Assembly: GCA_017474845.1 (NCBI GenBank)
Contig: JAFVGS010000049.1
Location: 32,516-96,515 of the forward strand
Direction: 5' to 3'
From: Prevotella sp.
GTDB taxonomy: Bacteria > Bacteroidota > Bacteroidia > Bacteroidales > Bacteroidaceae
DNA: 64,000 bases
How positions within the stretch are numbered: position 1 is the stretch's first letter; every line of letters begins with the position of its first letter. The notes under the pieces are model-generated. The model saw nothing but the letters and a program-made list of their open reading frames with translations, was not told where the DNA came from and did not search any database. A program made the position numbers and the translations under genes. Positions 1 through 9,148 of the stretch are shown here, piece after piece.

Positions 1-1
1 T

Positions 2-490
2 TTCCTGAATTGTGTCAATATCGGCATGACGGCCGATATTATGAACCTGCGCCGTCAGACGCGTCGGCTTTTTGGCTCGCGTACCTTATCTTTTATATCG
101 TCGCTCTTCGTGATGCTCTTCCACCGTATGGAGTACAAGATGAAACTGAAGATCAACAGCGACGTGATCGACCGTAAGGTGATGACCGTCTGCATCGGCA
201 GTGGGCCAGGTTACGGACAGACCCCCAACGCCGTGCCTTATAACGGTATGCTCGATGTGTCGGTGGTCTATCATCCGGAGATGGTCCAGCTGATAGAAGG
301 CATCTGGTTGTTGGTGACTGGTCGCTTCCTGAATCATCGTAGTGTCCACCCCTTCCGCACCAAGGAAATCACGGTGGATTATGCCAAGCATGCGATGGTC
401 GGAGTCGACGGTCGGTTGATGAAAACACCCGTCGGAACTTATCGCGTTAATGTCGAGCAAGAAGTCATCAATTTCCTCATTCCTGCTTAA
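2..490 (+). CDS. Diacylglycerol kinase-family lipid kinase, C-terminal part (5'-truncated by window edge)
   Basis: The reading frame is already open at base 2, so the gene starts outside the window; the ATG at base 26 is internal. The visible 162 residues begin FLNCVNIGMTADIM and continue with the C-terminal beta-domain pattern of the DagK/YegS/BmrU family: a conserved aromatic-N-x-x-x-G-x-x-A stretch, then GSGPGYGQTPNAVPYNGMLD, then a C-terminal VGVDGR segment resembling the family's ID-GE motif. Family members phosphorylate diacylglycerol or related lipids using ATP bound by the missing N-terminal domain. The stop at 488-490 is followed by an intergenic promoter for the next operon. Family assignment is good; the lipid substrate cannot be told. 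Confidence 0.75.
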   Translation, partial: FLNCVNIGMTADIMNLRRQTRRLFGSRTLSFISSLFVMLFHRMEYKMKLKINSDVIDRKVMTVCIGSGPGYGQTPNAVPYNGMLDVSVVYHPEMVQLIEGIWLLVTGRFLNHRSVHPFRTKEITVDYAKHAMVGVDGRLMKTPVGTYRVNVEQEVINFLIPA

Positions 491-536
491 TCCTTAAGCG
501 ACTTTCCCAAATATTTGTTAAATGTTGGCATAATAT

Positions 537-567
537 TTTGTTATGTCAAGAAAAGTGCGTACCTTTG
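537..567 (+). promoter_or_regulatory. Bacteroidota promoter for the glycogen operon
   Basis: TTTG at 537-540 and TACCTTTG at 560-567 are separated by 19 bases, matching the Bacteroidota sigma-ABfr consensus TTTG-N19-21-TAnnTTTG. Transcription would start near 572, leaving a leader of about 45 bases before the ATG at 616. Confidence 0.75.
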
Positions 568-615
568 AGGAATGAATGCTAAAACTTAATTTGATAATAA
601 AACCTATTAGGAACT

Positions 616-2595
616 ATGAGTTATTTGCGATTAGAGAAAGCCGTGATGACTAACTTGCAGGAAAGTCTCCGTCGTGAATTCCTCCGGACTAACCGGTCTG
701 GCGCATATAGCAGTTCTACCCTCGTAGACTGCAATACGCGCAAGTACCATGGTCTGCTGGTTGTTCCTGTGCCAGAACTCGATGATGAGAACCATGTGCT
801 CTTGTCGTCGCTCGACTGTACAGTCATCCAGCACGGAGCGGAATTCAACCTGGGACTCCACAAGTATCAGGGCAACAATTTCAGTCCTAACGGACACAAG
901 TACATCCGTGAGTTTGATGCCACCAAGGTACCGACGACAACGTATCGTGTGGGTGGCGTGATCCTGAAGAAGGAGGTGATCTTCCAGCACTATGAGGACC
1001 GTATCCTCATCCGCTACACACTGGAGGATGCCCATTCTGCCACCACCTTGCGTTTCCGACCGTTCCTGGCCTTCCGCAGCGTCAGGCAGTTTACGCACGA
1101 GAACTCCACTGCCAGCCGTGAATACAGCCAGGTGGACAATGGTATCAAGACCTGTATGTATGCCGGTTATCCCGACCTGTACATGCAGTTCTCGAAGAAG
1201 AACGAGTTTGTATTCCAGCCCGACTGGTATCGTGGCGTGGAGTACCCGAAGGAGCAGGAGCGTGGTTATGCCTCGAATGAGGACCTCTACGTGCCTGGCT
1301 ATTTCGAGATGCCTATCAAGAAGGGTGAGAGCATCATCTTCTCCGGTTCTACTTCGCAGATCAAGACCTCGTCGCTGAAGAAACTCTTCGACGAGGAAGT
1401 GGACGACCGCGTACCCCGTGATAATTTCTATCACTGTCTGGTGACGGCTGCCCACCAGTTCCACTTCCGCGATCGCCGCAGTGGCACTATGGAGAAGATT
1501 GACAAGAAGGACGAGCGTTATCTGCTGGCAGGTTATCCTTGGTTCAAGGCCCGTGCCCGCGACACGTTTATTGCTGTGCCAGGACTGACGCTGGCTATCG
1601 GCGAGCGTGACTACTTTGAGCTGGTGATGCGAACTGCTGAGCGCGGTCTCCGTGAGTTCATGGAGGGGAAACCCCTGTCTGTGAAGATTTATGAGATCGA
1701 GCAGCCTGATGTGCCCCTCTGGGCTATATGGGCCATCCAGCAGTACACGAAGGAGGTTGGCGTAGAGGCTGGCTTTAAGAAATATGGTAAGCTGGTGAAG
1801 GATATCGTAAAGTATATCGAGAAGGGTGGTCACCCGAACCTCCGCCTCGATGAGAACGGACTGCTTTACTCCAATGGTCGCGACAAGGCTGTGACGTGGA
1901 TGAACTCCACGGCCAACGGTCGTCCCGTCGTGCCGCGCAGCGGTTATATCGTGGAGTTCAATGCTCTTTGGTACAACGCCTTGAAGTTCTGTGCTGCCAT
2001 GGTTGCCGATCAGAAGGACGAGAAGGAAGTGAACCATCTGGAGGAAATGGCTGCCAAAGTCAAGACATCGTTCGTCGAGACCTTCGTCAACGAGTACGGC
2101 TATCTGCTCGACTATGTCGACGGCAATATGATGGACTGGAGTGTCCGTCCGAACATGATCTTCGCAGTGGCACTCGACTACTCGCCGTTGAGTCAGGATC
2201 AGATGAAGAGTGTGGTGGATATCTGCACCCGTGAGCTGCTCACCCCGAAGGGACTGCGCTCACTCTCTCCGAAGAGCGGCGGCTACAACCCCATCTATGT
2301 CGGTCCTCAGACCCAGCGCGACTATGCCTACCATCAGGGAACGGCCTGGCCTTGGCTCGGCGGATTCTACATGGAGGCTTGCCTGAAACTGTATAAGCGT
2401 TCTCGCCTCTCGTTCATCGAGCGCCAGCTCGTGGGCTATGAGGATGAGATGGACTATCATGCCATCGGTACGATCAGTGAACTCTTCGACGGTAACCCGC
2501 CGTTCCACGGACGTGGTGCCATGTCGTTTGCCATGAACGTAGCGGAGATTCTGCGTACGCTCAGACTGATGGATAAGTATTCATATCAAAAATAA
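616..2595 (+). CDS. Glycogen debranching enzyme (amylo-alpha-1,6-glucosidase type, GH133-like)
   Basis: The 659-residue protein has the two-part layout of bacterial/archaeal glycogen debranching enzymes. An N-terminal beta-rich GDE_N domain (about 15-230) carries REFLRTNRSGAYSSST and NTRKYHGLLV. A C-terminal (alpha/alpha)6 glucosidase domain (about 280-650) carries GYPWFKARARDTFIAVPGL, YIVEFNALWYNAL and YHQGTAWPWLGGF. The usual WGRD motif reads RARD here, but its Asp is retained. No signal peptide is visible, so it should be cytoplasmic and remove alpha-1,6 branches of stored glycogen or imported maltodextrin. It is the first gene of an operon with a GT4 enzyme (12-base gap) and a GH57 enzyme, and a clear promoter lies upstream. 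Confidence 0.9.
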   Translation: MSYLRLEKAVMTNLQESLRREFLRTNRSGAYSSSTLVDCNTRKYHGLLVVPVPELDDENHVLLSSLDCTVIQHGAEFNLGLHKYQGNNFSPNGHKYIREFDATKVPTTTYRVGGVILKKEVIFQHYEDRILIRYTLEDAHSATTLRFRPFLAFRSVRQFTHENSTASREYSQVDNGIKTCMYAGYPDLYMQFSKKNEFVFQPDWYRGVEYPKEQERGYASNEDLYVPGYFEMPIKKGESIIFSGSTSQIKTSSLKKLFDEEVDDRVPRDNFYHCLVTAAHQFHFRDRRSGTMEKIDKKDERYLLAGYPWFKARARDTFIAVPGLTLAIGERDYFELVMRTAERGLREFMEGKPLSVKIYEIEQPDVPLWAIWAIQQYTKEVGVEAGFKKYGKLVKDIVKYIEKGGHPNLRLDENGLLYSNGRDKAVTWMNSTANGRPVVPRSGYIVEFNALWYNALKFCAAMVADQKDEKEVNHLEEMAAKVKTSFVETFVNEYGYLLDYVDGNMMDWSVRPNMIFAVALDYSPLSQDQMKSVVDICTRELLTPKGLRSLSPKSGGYNPIYVGPQTQRDYAYHQGTAWPWLGGFYMEACLKLYKRSRLSFIERQLVGYEDEMDYHAIGTISELFDGNPPFHGRGAMSFAMNVAEILRTLRLMDKYSYQK

Positions 2596-2607
2596 GGAGG
2601 GACGACG

Positions 2608-3879
2608 ATGAAAGTATTAATGTTTGGATGGGAGTATCCTCCTCACGTATTCGGTGGACTGGCCACCGCCAACTATGGTATCTCCGAGGGTCTGAAGGCC
2701 CAGGGAGATCTGGACATCACGCTCTGTCTGCCTCATCCTTTCGGTGATGAGAGTCTGCACGCCTGTCGTATCGTCGCCATGAATGCCGTGCCTATCGCCT
2801 GGCGCGACGTAGACTATGACTACGTGAAGCAGCGTGTGGGCAACATCATGGATCCCGACTACTATTTCAAGCTCCGTGATCATATCTATGCAGACTTCAA
2901 CTATATGAATGTGAACGACCTCGGTGCGATGGAGTTTGCGGGAGGCTATCCCGGCAACCTGCATGAGGAAATCAACAACTACTCGATCATTGCCGGCCAA
3001 GTGGCTCGCACTGAGGAGTTTGACATCATTCACGCTCACGACTGGCTGACCTTCCCTGCCGGCATCCACGCCAAGCAGGTGAGTGGCAGGCCTCTCTGCA
3101 TCCATGTGCATGCCACCGACTTCGACCGCAGTCGTGGTAAGGTTAATCCCACCGTCTATTCGATTGAGAAGAACGGTATGGACTGGGCCGACTGTATCAT
3201 GTGTGTGTCGGAACTGACACGCCAGACGGTCATCAACCAGTATCATCAGGATCCGCGCAAGGTCTATACGGTGCACAATGCCGTGTATCCCCTGCCGCAG
3301 GAGTATCAGGACATTCCGCGTCCCGACCATACGGGCAAGGAGAAGGTTGTCACCTTCCTCGGCCGTATCACGATGCAGAAGGGTCCCGAGTATTTCGTCG
3401 AGGCTGCCACGATGGTGCTTCACCGTACCCGCAACGTCCGTTTCTGCATGGCAGGATCGGGTGATATGATGGATGCGATGATCCATCTCGCAGCAGAGCG
3501 CGGCATCGCAGACCGTTTCCACTTCCCCGGCTTCATGAGGGGCAAGCAGGTCTATGAGTGCCTGAAGGACTCTGATGTCTATGTGATGCCTTCTGTCTCT
3601 GAGCCTTTCGGCATCTCGCCGCTGGAGGCCATGCAGTGCGGTACGCCGTCGATCATCTCCAAGCAGTCAGGCTGTGCCGAGATCCTCGACAACTGTATCA
3701 AGGTGGACTACTGGGACATCCACGCCCTAGCTGATGCCATCTATTCTATCTGCCACAACGAGTCGCTCTTCCAGTATCTGAAGGAGGAGGGCAAGCGCGA
3801 GGTAGACCAGATTACCTGGGAGAAGGTAGGCCGCTGGATCCGCACCCTCTATCGCCGCACCCTCGGCTGGGAAGAATAA
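2608..3879 (+). CDS. GT4/GT5-like glycosyltransferase, probable glycogen synthase
   Basis: This 423-residue GT-B glycosyltransferase starts MKVLMFGWEYPPHVFGGLA, the N-terminal acceptor/donor-loop pattern of starch and glycogen synthases. It continues with DIIHAHDWLTFPAG, the Rossmann C-domain start VTFLGRITMQKGPEYF, and the E-x7-E donor-binding motif EPFGISPLE near residue 330. It has no signal peptide. Position between a debranching enzyme and a GH57 enzyme suggests a role in intracellular alpha-glucan synthesis, transferring glucose from a nucleotide sugar. The sequence alone does not distinguish UDP- from ADP-glucose use, or synthase from another GT4 retaining enzyme. Confidence 0.82.
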   Translation: MKVLMFGWEYPPHVFGGLATANYGISEGLKAQGDLDITLCLPHPFGDESLHACRIVAMNAVPIAWRDVDYDYVKQRVGNIMDPDYYFKLRDHIYADFNYMNVNDLGAMEFAGGYPGNLHEEINNYSIIAGQVARTEEFDIIHAHDWLTFPAGIHAKQVSGRPLCIHVHATDFDRSRGKVNPTVYSIEKNGMDWADCIMCVSELTRQTVINQYHQDPRKVYTVHNAVYPLPQEYQDIPRPDHTGKEKVVTFLGRITMQKGPEYFVEAATMVLHRTRNVRFCMAGSGDMMDAMIHLAAERGIADRFHFPGFMRGKQVYECLKDSDVYVMPSVSEPFGISPLEAMQCGTPSIISKQSGCAEILDNCIKVDYWDIHALADAIYSICHNESLFQYLKEEGKREVDQITWEKVGRWIRTLYRRTLGWEE

Positions 3880-3918
3880 ATAACGAAATAACGTAATAAC
3901 GAAATAACGATAATAATT
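3880..3918. repeat. Tandem octamer spacer (ATAACGAA word)
   Basis: The gap between the GT4 and GH57 genes is almost entirely four degenerate copies of an 8-base word: ATAACGAA, ATAACGTA, ATAACGAA, ATAACGAT. It ends a few bases before the GH57 ATG. It is one example of the iterated-word spacers that occur throughout the window, each with its own word. Confidence 0.8.
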
Positions 3919-5289
3919 ATGAAAACGATTTGTTTATATTTCGAAATACATCAGATTATTCATCTGAAGCGCTACCGTTTCTTCGATATCGGTACCGACC
4001 ATTACTATTACGATGACTACGAGAACGAGCGTAGCATCACCGACATCGCCGAGCGCAGCTACATGCCGGCGCTGAACACCCTCCACGACATGATCAAGGA
4101 GAACGGCAAGTTCTTCAAGGTCGCCTTCTCACTCTCCGGCACAGGCATCGAGCAGCTTGAGATGCATGCCCCGCAGGTAATCGCCAAGCTGCAGGAGATG
4201 AACGAGACCGGCTGCGTGGAGTTCCTCGCCGAGCCCTACAGCCACGGCCTCTCCTCACTGGCTAACCCTGAGACCTTCGCCCTCGACGTGAAGAAGCAGG
4301 TTGCAAAAATTGAGGAACTCTTTGGCAAGAAGCCGACGGTGGCCCGCAACTCATCACTCATCTACAGCGATGACATCGGTGCACAGATTGCCGCCATGGG
4401 ATTCAAGGGCATGCTTACCGAGGGTGCCAAGCACGTGCTCGGATGGAAGTCGCCACACTATGTCTACAACTGCAACCAGGCTCCGAACCTGAAGCTGTTG
4501 CTCCGTGATGTTGAGTTGTCAGATGATATCTCGCTACGCTTCAACAACTCCGAGTGGGACGGCTATCCTCTCTTTGCCGATGCTTATATCGACCGTATCG
4601 CCCGCTTCCCCGAGGAAGAGCAGATCATCAACATCTTCATGGAACTCTCTGCCCTGGGTATCGCCCAGCCGCTCAGCTCCAACATCCTCGACTTCATCCA
4701 TGCCCTGCCCGCATGTGCCAAGGAGAAAGGCGTTACCTTCATGACGCCGACGGAGATCTGCAAGTCGTGCAAGAGTGTCGGACAGATCGATGTGCCTGAC
4801 ACATTGTCATGGGTGGATGAGGAGCGCGATGTCAGCTGCTGGCTCGGTAATGCCATGCAGCACGAGGCCTTCAACAAACTATACTCGGTGGCAGACCGTC
4901 TGCGCATTGCCGATGATCCCCGCATCAATCAGGACTGGGACTATCTGCAGGCTTCGAACAATTTCCGCTTCATGACCACCAAACCCTCTAACGTAGGTCT
5001 GGACCGTGGTATCTACAGCGGACCGTTTGATGCTTTCACCAACTATATGAACATTCTCGGCGACTTCATCAACAGAGTGAACGCCCTCTATCCGCTCGAC
5101 ATCGACAACGACGAGCTCGAGAGTCTGCTCACCACCATCAAGAATCAGGGTGATGAGATTGAGATGAAGGATAAGGAGATTACCCGTCTGAAGGCAAAGC
5201 TCGAGAAGCTCGAGGGCGCTAAGCCTGAGAAGAAGCCTGCTGCCAAGAAGGCTCCTGCTAAGAAGAAGGCAGAGAAGGCTGCTGAATAA
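3919..5289 (+). CDS. GH57 alpha-glucan hydrolase/transferase with coiled-coil and Lys/Ala/Pro tail
   Basis: The 456-residue protein begins MKTICLYFEIHQIIHLKRY, the FE-x-HQP-like start of GH57 alpha-amylases, and has CVEFLAEPYSHGLSSL, ARNSSLIYSDDIG and FNNSEWDGYPLFADAY, which align with conserved blocks of the GH57 barrel. It is cytoplasmic by its lack of a signal peptide. The last 80 residues are atypical: a coiled coil (about 395-435) runs into a tail of about 20 residues made mostly of Lys, Ala and Pro. This is likely a maltodextrin/glycogen-processing partner of the two upstream genes. Whether it is a hydrolase, branching enzyme or 4-alpha-glucanotransferase is not decided by the sequence. 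A strong terminator follows. Confidence 0.85.
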   Translation: MKTICLYFEIHQIIHLKRYRFFDIGTDHYYYDDYENERSITDIAERSYMPALNTLHDMIKENGKFFKVAFSLSGTGIEQLEMHAPQVIAKLQEMNETGCVEFLAEPYSHGLSSLANPETFALDVKKQVAKIEELFGKKPTVARNSSLIYSDDIGAQIAAMGFKGMLTEGAKHVLGWKSPHYVYNCNQAPNLKLLLRDVELSDDISLRFNNSEWDGYPLFADAYIDRIARFPEEEQIINIFMELSALGIAQPLSSNILDFIHALPACAKEKGVTFMTPTEICKSCKSVGQIDVPDTLSWVDEERDVSCWLGNAMQHEAFNKLYSVADRLRIADDPRINQDWDYLQASNNFRFMTTKPSNVGLDRGIYSGPFDAFTNYMNILGDFINRVNALYPLDIDNDELESLLTTIKNQGDEIEMKDKEITRLKAKLEKLEGAKPEKKPAAKKAPAKKKAEKAAE

Positions 5290-5310
5290 TCATGAAATCT
5301 GATCATAAGG

Positions 5311-5340
5311 AAATCGGGGTGGAAGCCCCGATTTCTTTTT
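5311..5340 (+). terminator. Rho-independent terminator of the glycogen operon
   Basis: AAATCGGGG (5311-5319) pairs perfectly with CCCCGATTT (5326-5334) around a six-base loop, followed by CTTTTT. It lies 21 bases past the GH57 stop. On the minus strand no T-run follows, so it serves mainly the plus-strand operon. Confidence 0.9.
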
Positions 5341-5367
5341 ATGCGCTAATTGTCGATGACAACATGC

Positions 5368-7962
5368 TTATTTGATAGTAACCAGTATCTTCTTTAAGTC
5401 CTTGTCGGCACTGGAGTTGCCGACCATCAGTTCGTACTTGCCAGGAATCACTCGCATGGTGTTCGTCTGTTCGTCCCAGCCCTCGAAGCTCTGACGGGGC
5501 AGGTCGATGCTGAGGGTCTTGGCCTCGCCCGGATTCAGCTGAACCTGTTGGTAGGCGCGGAGGGATTTCAGCGGACCGTTAGGGTCATTCAGGTTTCGGA
5601 GGTAGACCTGAACGGTCTCGAGGCCGGCCATGTTGCCGGAGTTCTTGACGCTCACTTGTACCTTGTTATTCTGATAGACGAGCTGGCCGATCTCGAAGGT
5701 CGTATAGCTCAGGCCGTAGCCGAAGGGGAAGAGCGCTTCACCCGTATAGTAGCGATAGGTGCGGTTCTTCATCGAGTAGTCGAGGAAGTCGGGCAGATCC
5801 TCGGTGCTCTTGTAGAAGGTGACGGGTAGTTTGCCGCTGGGGTTGTACTGTCCGAAGAGCACTTCGGCAAGTGCCTGTCCGCCGAGTTCTCCGCCGTACC
5901 AGGCCTGCAGGATGGCGTCGCAGCTCTCCAGTTCGGGTACGAGTGCCATCGCCGAGCCGGAACAGTTGACGAAGATCACCTTCTTGCCAGCTTTGTGAAT
6001 CATGGCGAGGGTTTCGCGCTGGGCCTTTGGCAGTTCGATGCTCGTACGGTCGCCACCCTTGAAGCCTTCTTCGTTGACGCGCATCTCCTCGCCTTCAAGT
6101 TTCGGCGAGATGCCGCCTACGAAGATGACAGTCTCCGCGTCGCCGATCTGTGCGAGCAGTTCCTGATGGGTGGGTGCCACCTTGTGCTGGATGTCGAAGC
6201 CGAGGAAGGCGAAGTCGCTCACCTGTACGTAGTCGATCTGGATGCGGTAGTGCTCTCCGGCATTCACGTCCATCTCCTTCTGGGCTCCCTGTATGCGGTT
6301 GCGCACCTGCCAGATGTTCACGAGAGTGTCGCCGTTCACGATGAGGCGCACCTTGTCGTCGGCATTGATGTTGAAGATGACGGTCTCATCCTTCGTGGGT
6401 ATGAAGGTGGCGTCGAGACGGGCGGAGAAGTTCTCGAGGTTCACGCCTGGGGCGAAGACAGTGTTACCGCCGTTGCTCTGCATGATGGGGGAGGTGAGGG
6501 TGATGGTGGCAGCTGGCGAGCCGCTCATCTCCGTATTATTATAATACGTGGCCTGCATGCCTTGGCTGCCGAGAGGTGTCTTCAGATCGGCAAAGCGACT
6601 CTCGAACACCTCGTTGCGCGTCAGACCGCAGCCGCTGATGTATCTGGCCTGTGGGCTGATCTGCCGGATACCTTCGAGGGATGTGATCGTGCGGGTGGCA
6701 AAGCCGGAGTAGTTGCCCCACTGCATGACGGAGTCGATGGCATTGGCACCCATTACAGCTATTTCCTGCTGCGGCTGTGCCACAGCAGAAGTTAGTGGCA
6801 GGATACCATTGTTCTTCAGGAGGACGATGCTCTTGCGAGCCATGTTGAGGGCGAGCTGCTTGTGGGCATCGCAGGCGACGACACTTTCGGGAATCTTTGT
6901 CCAGGGGTTCAGCTCGTCAGGATCCAGGTCTCCGAGTTCGAAGCGGGCGATGAGTAGGCGGCGCAGACTCTTGTCGAGGTCAGCCTCCTTGATGTCTCCG
7001 CGGCGTACGGCCTCCGGCAGATGCTTGTATTCCGAGCCACACTCCACGTCGGTACCAGCCAGCACGGCCTGTGCCGAAGCCTGGGCGCCGTCCTTGGCCG
7101 TGTTGTGCCAGCGTGGCAGGAAGTCGCGGATGGCGCCGCAGTCGGAGGTAATCAATCCGTCGAAGCCCCATTCGTCGCGCAGGATCTGCTGTTCATAGCG
7201 AGTCTGGGCACAGCAGGGCTGGCCGTCGATACGCTGGTAGGCACACATAATCTCTGCCACCTTGCCCTCCTGCACCAGTGCCTTGAAGGCTGGCAGATAG
7301 GTCTCCCAGAGATCGCGCTCAGGCAGATTCTCGACATTAAACTCATGACGATTCCACTCCGGGCCGCTATGTACGGCAAAGTGCTTGGCGCAAGCAAGGA
7401 GTTTTTTATATCCGTCACCCAACCACTGTCCGTCATACGTCATGCCTTGCAGGCCGCGGACGACGGCCAGTCCCATCTTCGCCGTCAGATAGGGATCCTC
7501 GCCGTAGGTCTCCTGGCCGCGTCCCCAACGGGGATCACGGAAGATATTGATGTTCGGCGTCCAGAACGACAGGCTCTGGTAGCGCTTGATGTCGCCAGCA
7601 CGTTTCGCCTGCAGGGCCTTCACGCGGGCCTCGTCGCTGACGGCGGTAAACACCTTGTGCAGCAAGGCGTCGTCCCACGAGGCGGCCATACCCATCGTGA
7701 TGGGGAACACGGTGGCGAAGCCGTTACGGCCCACGCCGTGCAGGGCTTCGTTCCACCATTGGAACTGCGGGATGCCTAATCGCTCGATGGCGGGTGAGGT
7801 GTCCATCATCAGGCTGACCTTCTCTTCGAGTGTCAGTCTCGTCAGCAGATCGTCGGCCCGTTGTGCAGCCGGCAGATTCGGATTCTGATACGGTAATGTC
7901 TGTGCACTGAGGCTCATGGCCGTCAGCACAGCGCAAAGCATAGTTGTTAGTCTTTTTTTCAT
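5368..7962 (-). CDS. GH3 beta-glycosidase with PA14 insert (beta-xylosidase/beta-glucosidase type), secreted
   Basis: The 864-residue enzyme has a Sec signal peptide (about 1-20, ending SLSAQ). The GH3 N-terminal barrel follows, with AKHFAVHSGPEWNRHEFN and the nucleophile motif GLITSDCGAI (Asp274). The GH3 C-terminal alpha/beta sandwich is interrupted by a PA14 domain (about 470-610). A fibronectin-III-like domain closes the protein (about 770-864). Similar Prevotella GH3-PA14 proteins act on xylo-oligosaccharides or beta-glucosides in the periplasm; substrate remains inferred. Its ATG overlaps the stop of the upstream sialidase-like gene in an ATGA arrangement, so the two are probably translationally coupled. 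The gene is convergent with the glycogen operon. Confidence 0.92.
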   Translation of the reverse strand: MKKRLTTMLCAVLTAMSLSAQTLPYQNPNLPAAQRADDLLTRLTLEEKVSLMMDTSPAIERLGIPQFQWWNEALHGVGRNGFATVFPITMGMAASWDDALLHKVFTAVSDEARVKALQAKRAGDIKRYQSLSFWTPNINIFRDPRWGRGQETYGEDPYLTAKMGLAVVRGLQGMTYDGQWLGDGYKKLLACAKHFAVHSGPEWNRHEFNVENLPERDLWETYLPAFKALVQEGKVAEIMCAYQRIDGQPCCAQTRYEQQILRDEWGFDGLITSDCGAIRDFLPRWHNTAKDGAQASAQAVLAGTDVECGSEYKHLPEAVRRGDIKEADLDKSLRRLLIARFELGDLDPDELNPWTKIPESVVACDAHKQLALNMARKSIVLLKNNGILPLTSAVAQPQQEIAVMGANAIDSVMQWGNYSGFATRTITSLEGIRQISPQARYISGCGLTRNEVFESRFADLKTPLGSQGMQATYYNNTEMSGSPAATITLTSPIMQSNGGNTVFAPGVNLENFSARLDATFIPTKDETVIFNINADDKVRLIVNGDTLVNIWQVRNRIQGAQKEMDVNAGEHYRIQIDYVQVSDFAFLGFDIQHKVAPTHQELLAQIGDAETVIFVGGISPKLEGEEMRVNEEGFKGGDRTSIELPKAQRETLAMIHKAGKKVIFVNCSGSAMALVPELESCDAILQAWYGGELGGQALAEVLFGQYNPSGKLPVTFYKSTEDLPDFLDYSMKNRTYRYYTGEALFPFGYGLSYTTFEIGQLVYQNNKVQVSVKNSGNMAGLETVQVYLRNLNDPNGPLKSLRAYQQVQLNPGEAKTLSIDLPRQSFEGWDEQTNTMRVIPGKYELMVGNSSADKDLKKILVTIK

Positions 7963-9077
7963 CGTTGTTTGGTTTTTATGTTAATAATCGTACATTCCAC
8001 GTCTTCCTTGTTGGTGGCGTAGGCTACATAGAGACGGCCGTTGTAGACCATCGATTTGGGATAGTTATAGCCGAGGGTTTTGGCCTTGCCCGGATAGCGC
8101 TGGGGTTGAAGGTTTGAGCCTCCGGCCCTCAATAATACGGCCTTGTCAAAACGGATGCCGTCGTCACTAAACAGCGCAACGAGGGGATAACGGCGTTTTG
8201 CTCCCGTCGGATTGCCTACCAGGTAGGCTGTGCCATCGGGTATATTGCCTGCACTCTGTTTCACTCGGGCGTCAGGGATATTGGTGACTATCGGTTCTGT
8301 CCACGTCTCACCTCGGTCACGACTCAGCGACACCATCTTCCGATAACTGCTGTTTTGGTCACGGAAGACCATTGTGAGCGTACCGTCCCTTTGCTGATAC
8401 AGGCTTGGTTCCAGTTCCTGCGACTGCTTCCCTCTTTCATGAACCGTCATCTGTCCCCGATACCAGCCGCTGCGTCCTGTTGGATCATCAGTGTAGATGG
8501 GGGCAACGTGCAGGCCTGGCTGGAAATGGGCTGCTCCTACGATCCGTCCGTCAGCCGTCGGGTAGGGATCTTGTTCTATCACACCATTCATCACCCGTCC
8601 GTCTGCCATTCTGACAGGCTGAGGCTCGCTCCAGCGGCTACCATCTGTACTATATATGAAACAGGTGTAGCCGCCGATGGGCTGCATACCCTTGGGCCAG
8701 ACGTTGACGAAGGCTGTGAGTGTGTCCTTCGTACTGATCCATCCGCCCGAAGTGCAGTAACTGCTGTCCGTCGTAGCTGCCAATAACTCAGGTGACGTCC
8801 ATGTGACGCCTTCGTCTGTGCTTTTGCTATACATCACGCAGGTCTCTGGCGCATCCTCATCAGTCTGTGAACTCTGCCACATGCAGTAGAGCACATCCTT
8901 GAAGGCCGTCATCACGACACCGTTGGCATAGTGGTGGGTCTCATCATTGGGTGAGAAGATGGTCACGGTCTTTGTGTCGCCCATCATCGTCAGGCCCAGA
9001 GTCTCCACGTTGGTAGTGTCTATCACTCCAGATGAGAGATAGGGTAGGATTCCGAGGATGATTGTTGACAATATCAT
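7959..9077 (-). CDS. Sialidase/neuraminidase-superfamily protein (BNR/Asp-box propeller)
   Basis: Asp-box motifs typical of six-bladed sialidase propellers are visible: SKSTDEGVTW near residue 85, YSTDGSRW near 145 and SRDRGETW near 240. An N-terminal hydrophobic stretch (MILSTIILGILPYLSSG) looks like a signal peptide or anchor. I place the start at the ATG at 9077 (372 residues). A longer version would need a TTG at 9092 that lies inside the promoter -7 box. The predicted transcription start falls at or within a few bases of this ATG, so the mRNA may be leaderless. The stop codon overlaps the GH3 start (ATGA). Despite the fold, many such proteins in GH-linked operons are not true sialidases, and the substrate is unknown. 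Confidence 0.75.
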   Translation of the reverse strand: MILSTIILGILPYLSSGVIDTTNVETLGLTMMGDTKTVTIFSPNDETHHYANGVVMTAFKDVLYCMWQSSQTDEDAPETCVMYSKSTDEGVTWTSPELLAATTDSSYCTSGGWISTKDTLTAFVNVWPKGMQPIGGYTCFIYSTDGSRWSEPQPVRMADGRVMNGVIEQDPYPTADGRIVGAAHFQPGLHVAPIYTDDPTGRSGWYRGQMTVHERGKQSQELEPSLYQQRDGTLTMVFRDQNSSYRKMVSLSRDRGETWTEPIVTNIPDARVKQSAGNIPDGTAYLVGNPTGAKRRYPLVALFSDDGIRFDKAVLLRAGGSNLQPQRYPGKAKTLGYNYPKSMVYNGRLYVAYATNKEDVECTIINIKTKQR

Positions 9078-9081
9078 GTTG

Positions 9082-9113
9082 CAAATATACAAAAGATTTT
9101 TGAATTAGCCAAA
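9082..9113 (-). promoter_or_regulatory. Promoter of the sialidase-GH3 operon
   Basis: On the minus strand TTTG (9113-9110), 20 bases, then TATATTTG (9089-9082) is a perfect match to the Bacteroidota consensus. The box ends only five bases before the ATG at 9077. Confidence 0.8.
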
Positions 9114-9148
9114 TCTTTATCCCTTAAAAGTTAGTTTATGTATAAGAG

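Noticed and set aside
631-2037. Long open frame of 468 codons on the minus strand
   Set aside because: It lies fully antisense to the debranching enzyme gene, its translation shows no recognisable domain, and the plus-strand protein has strong family motifs.
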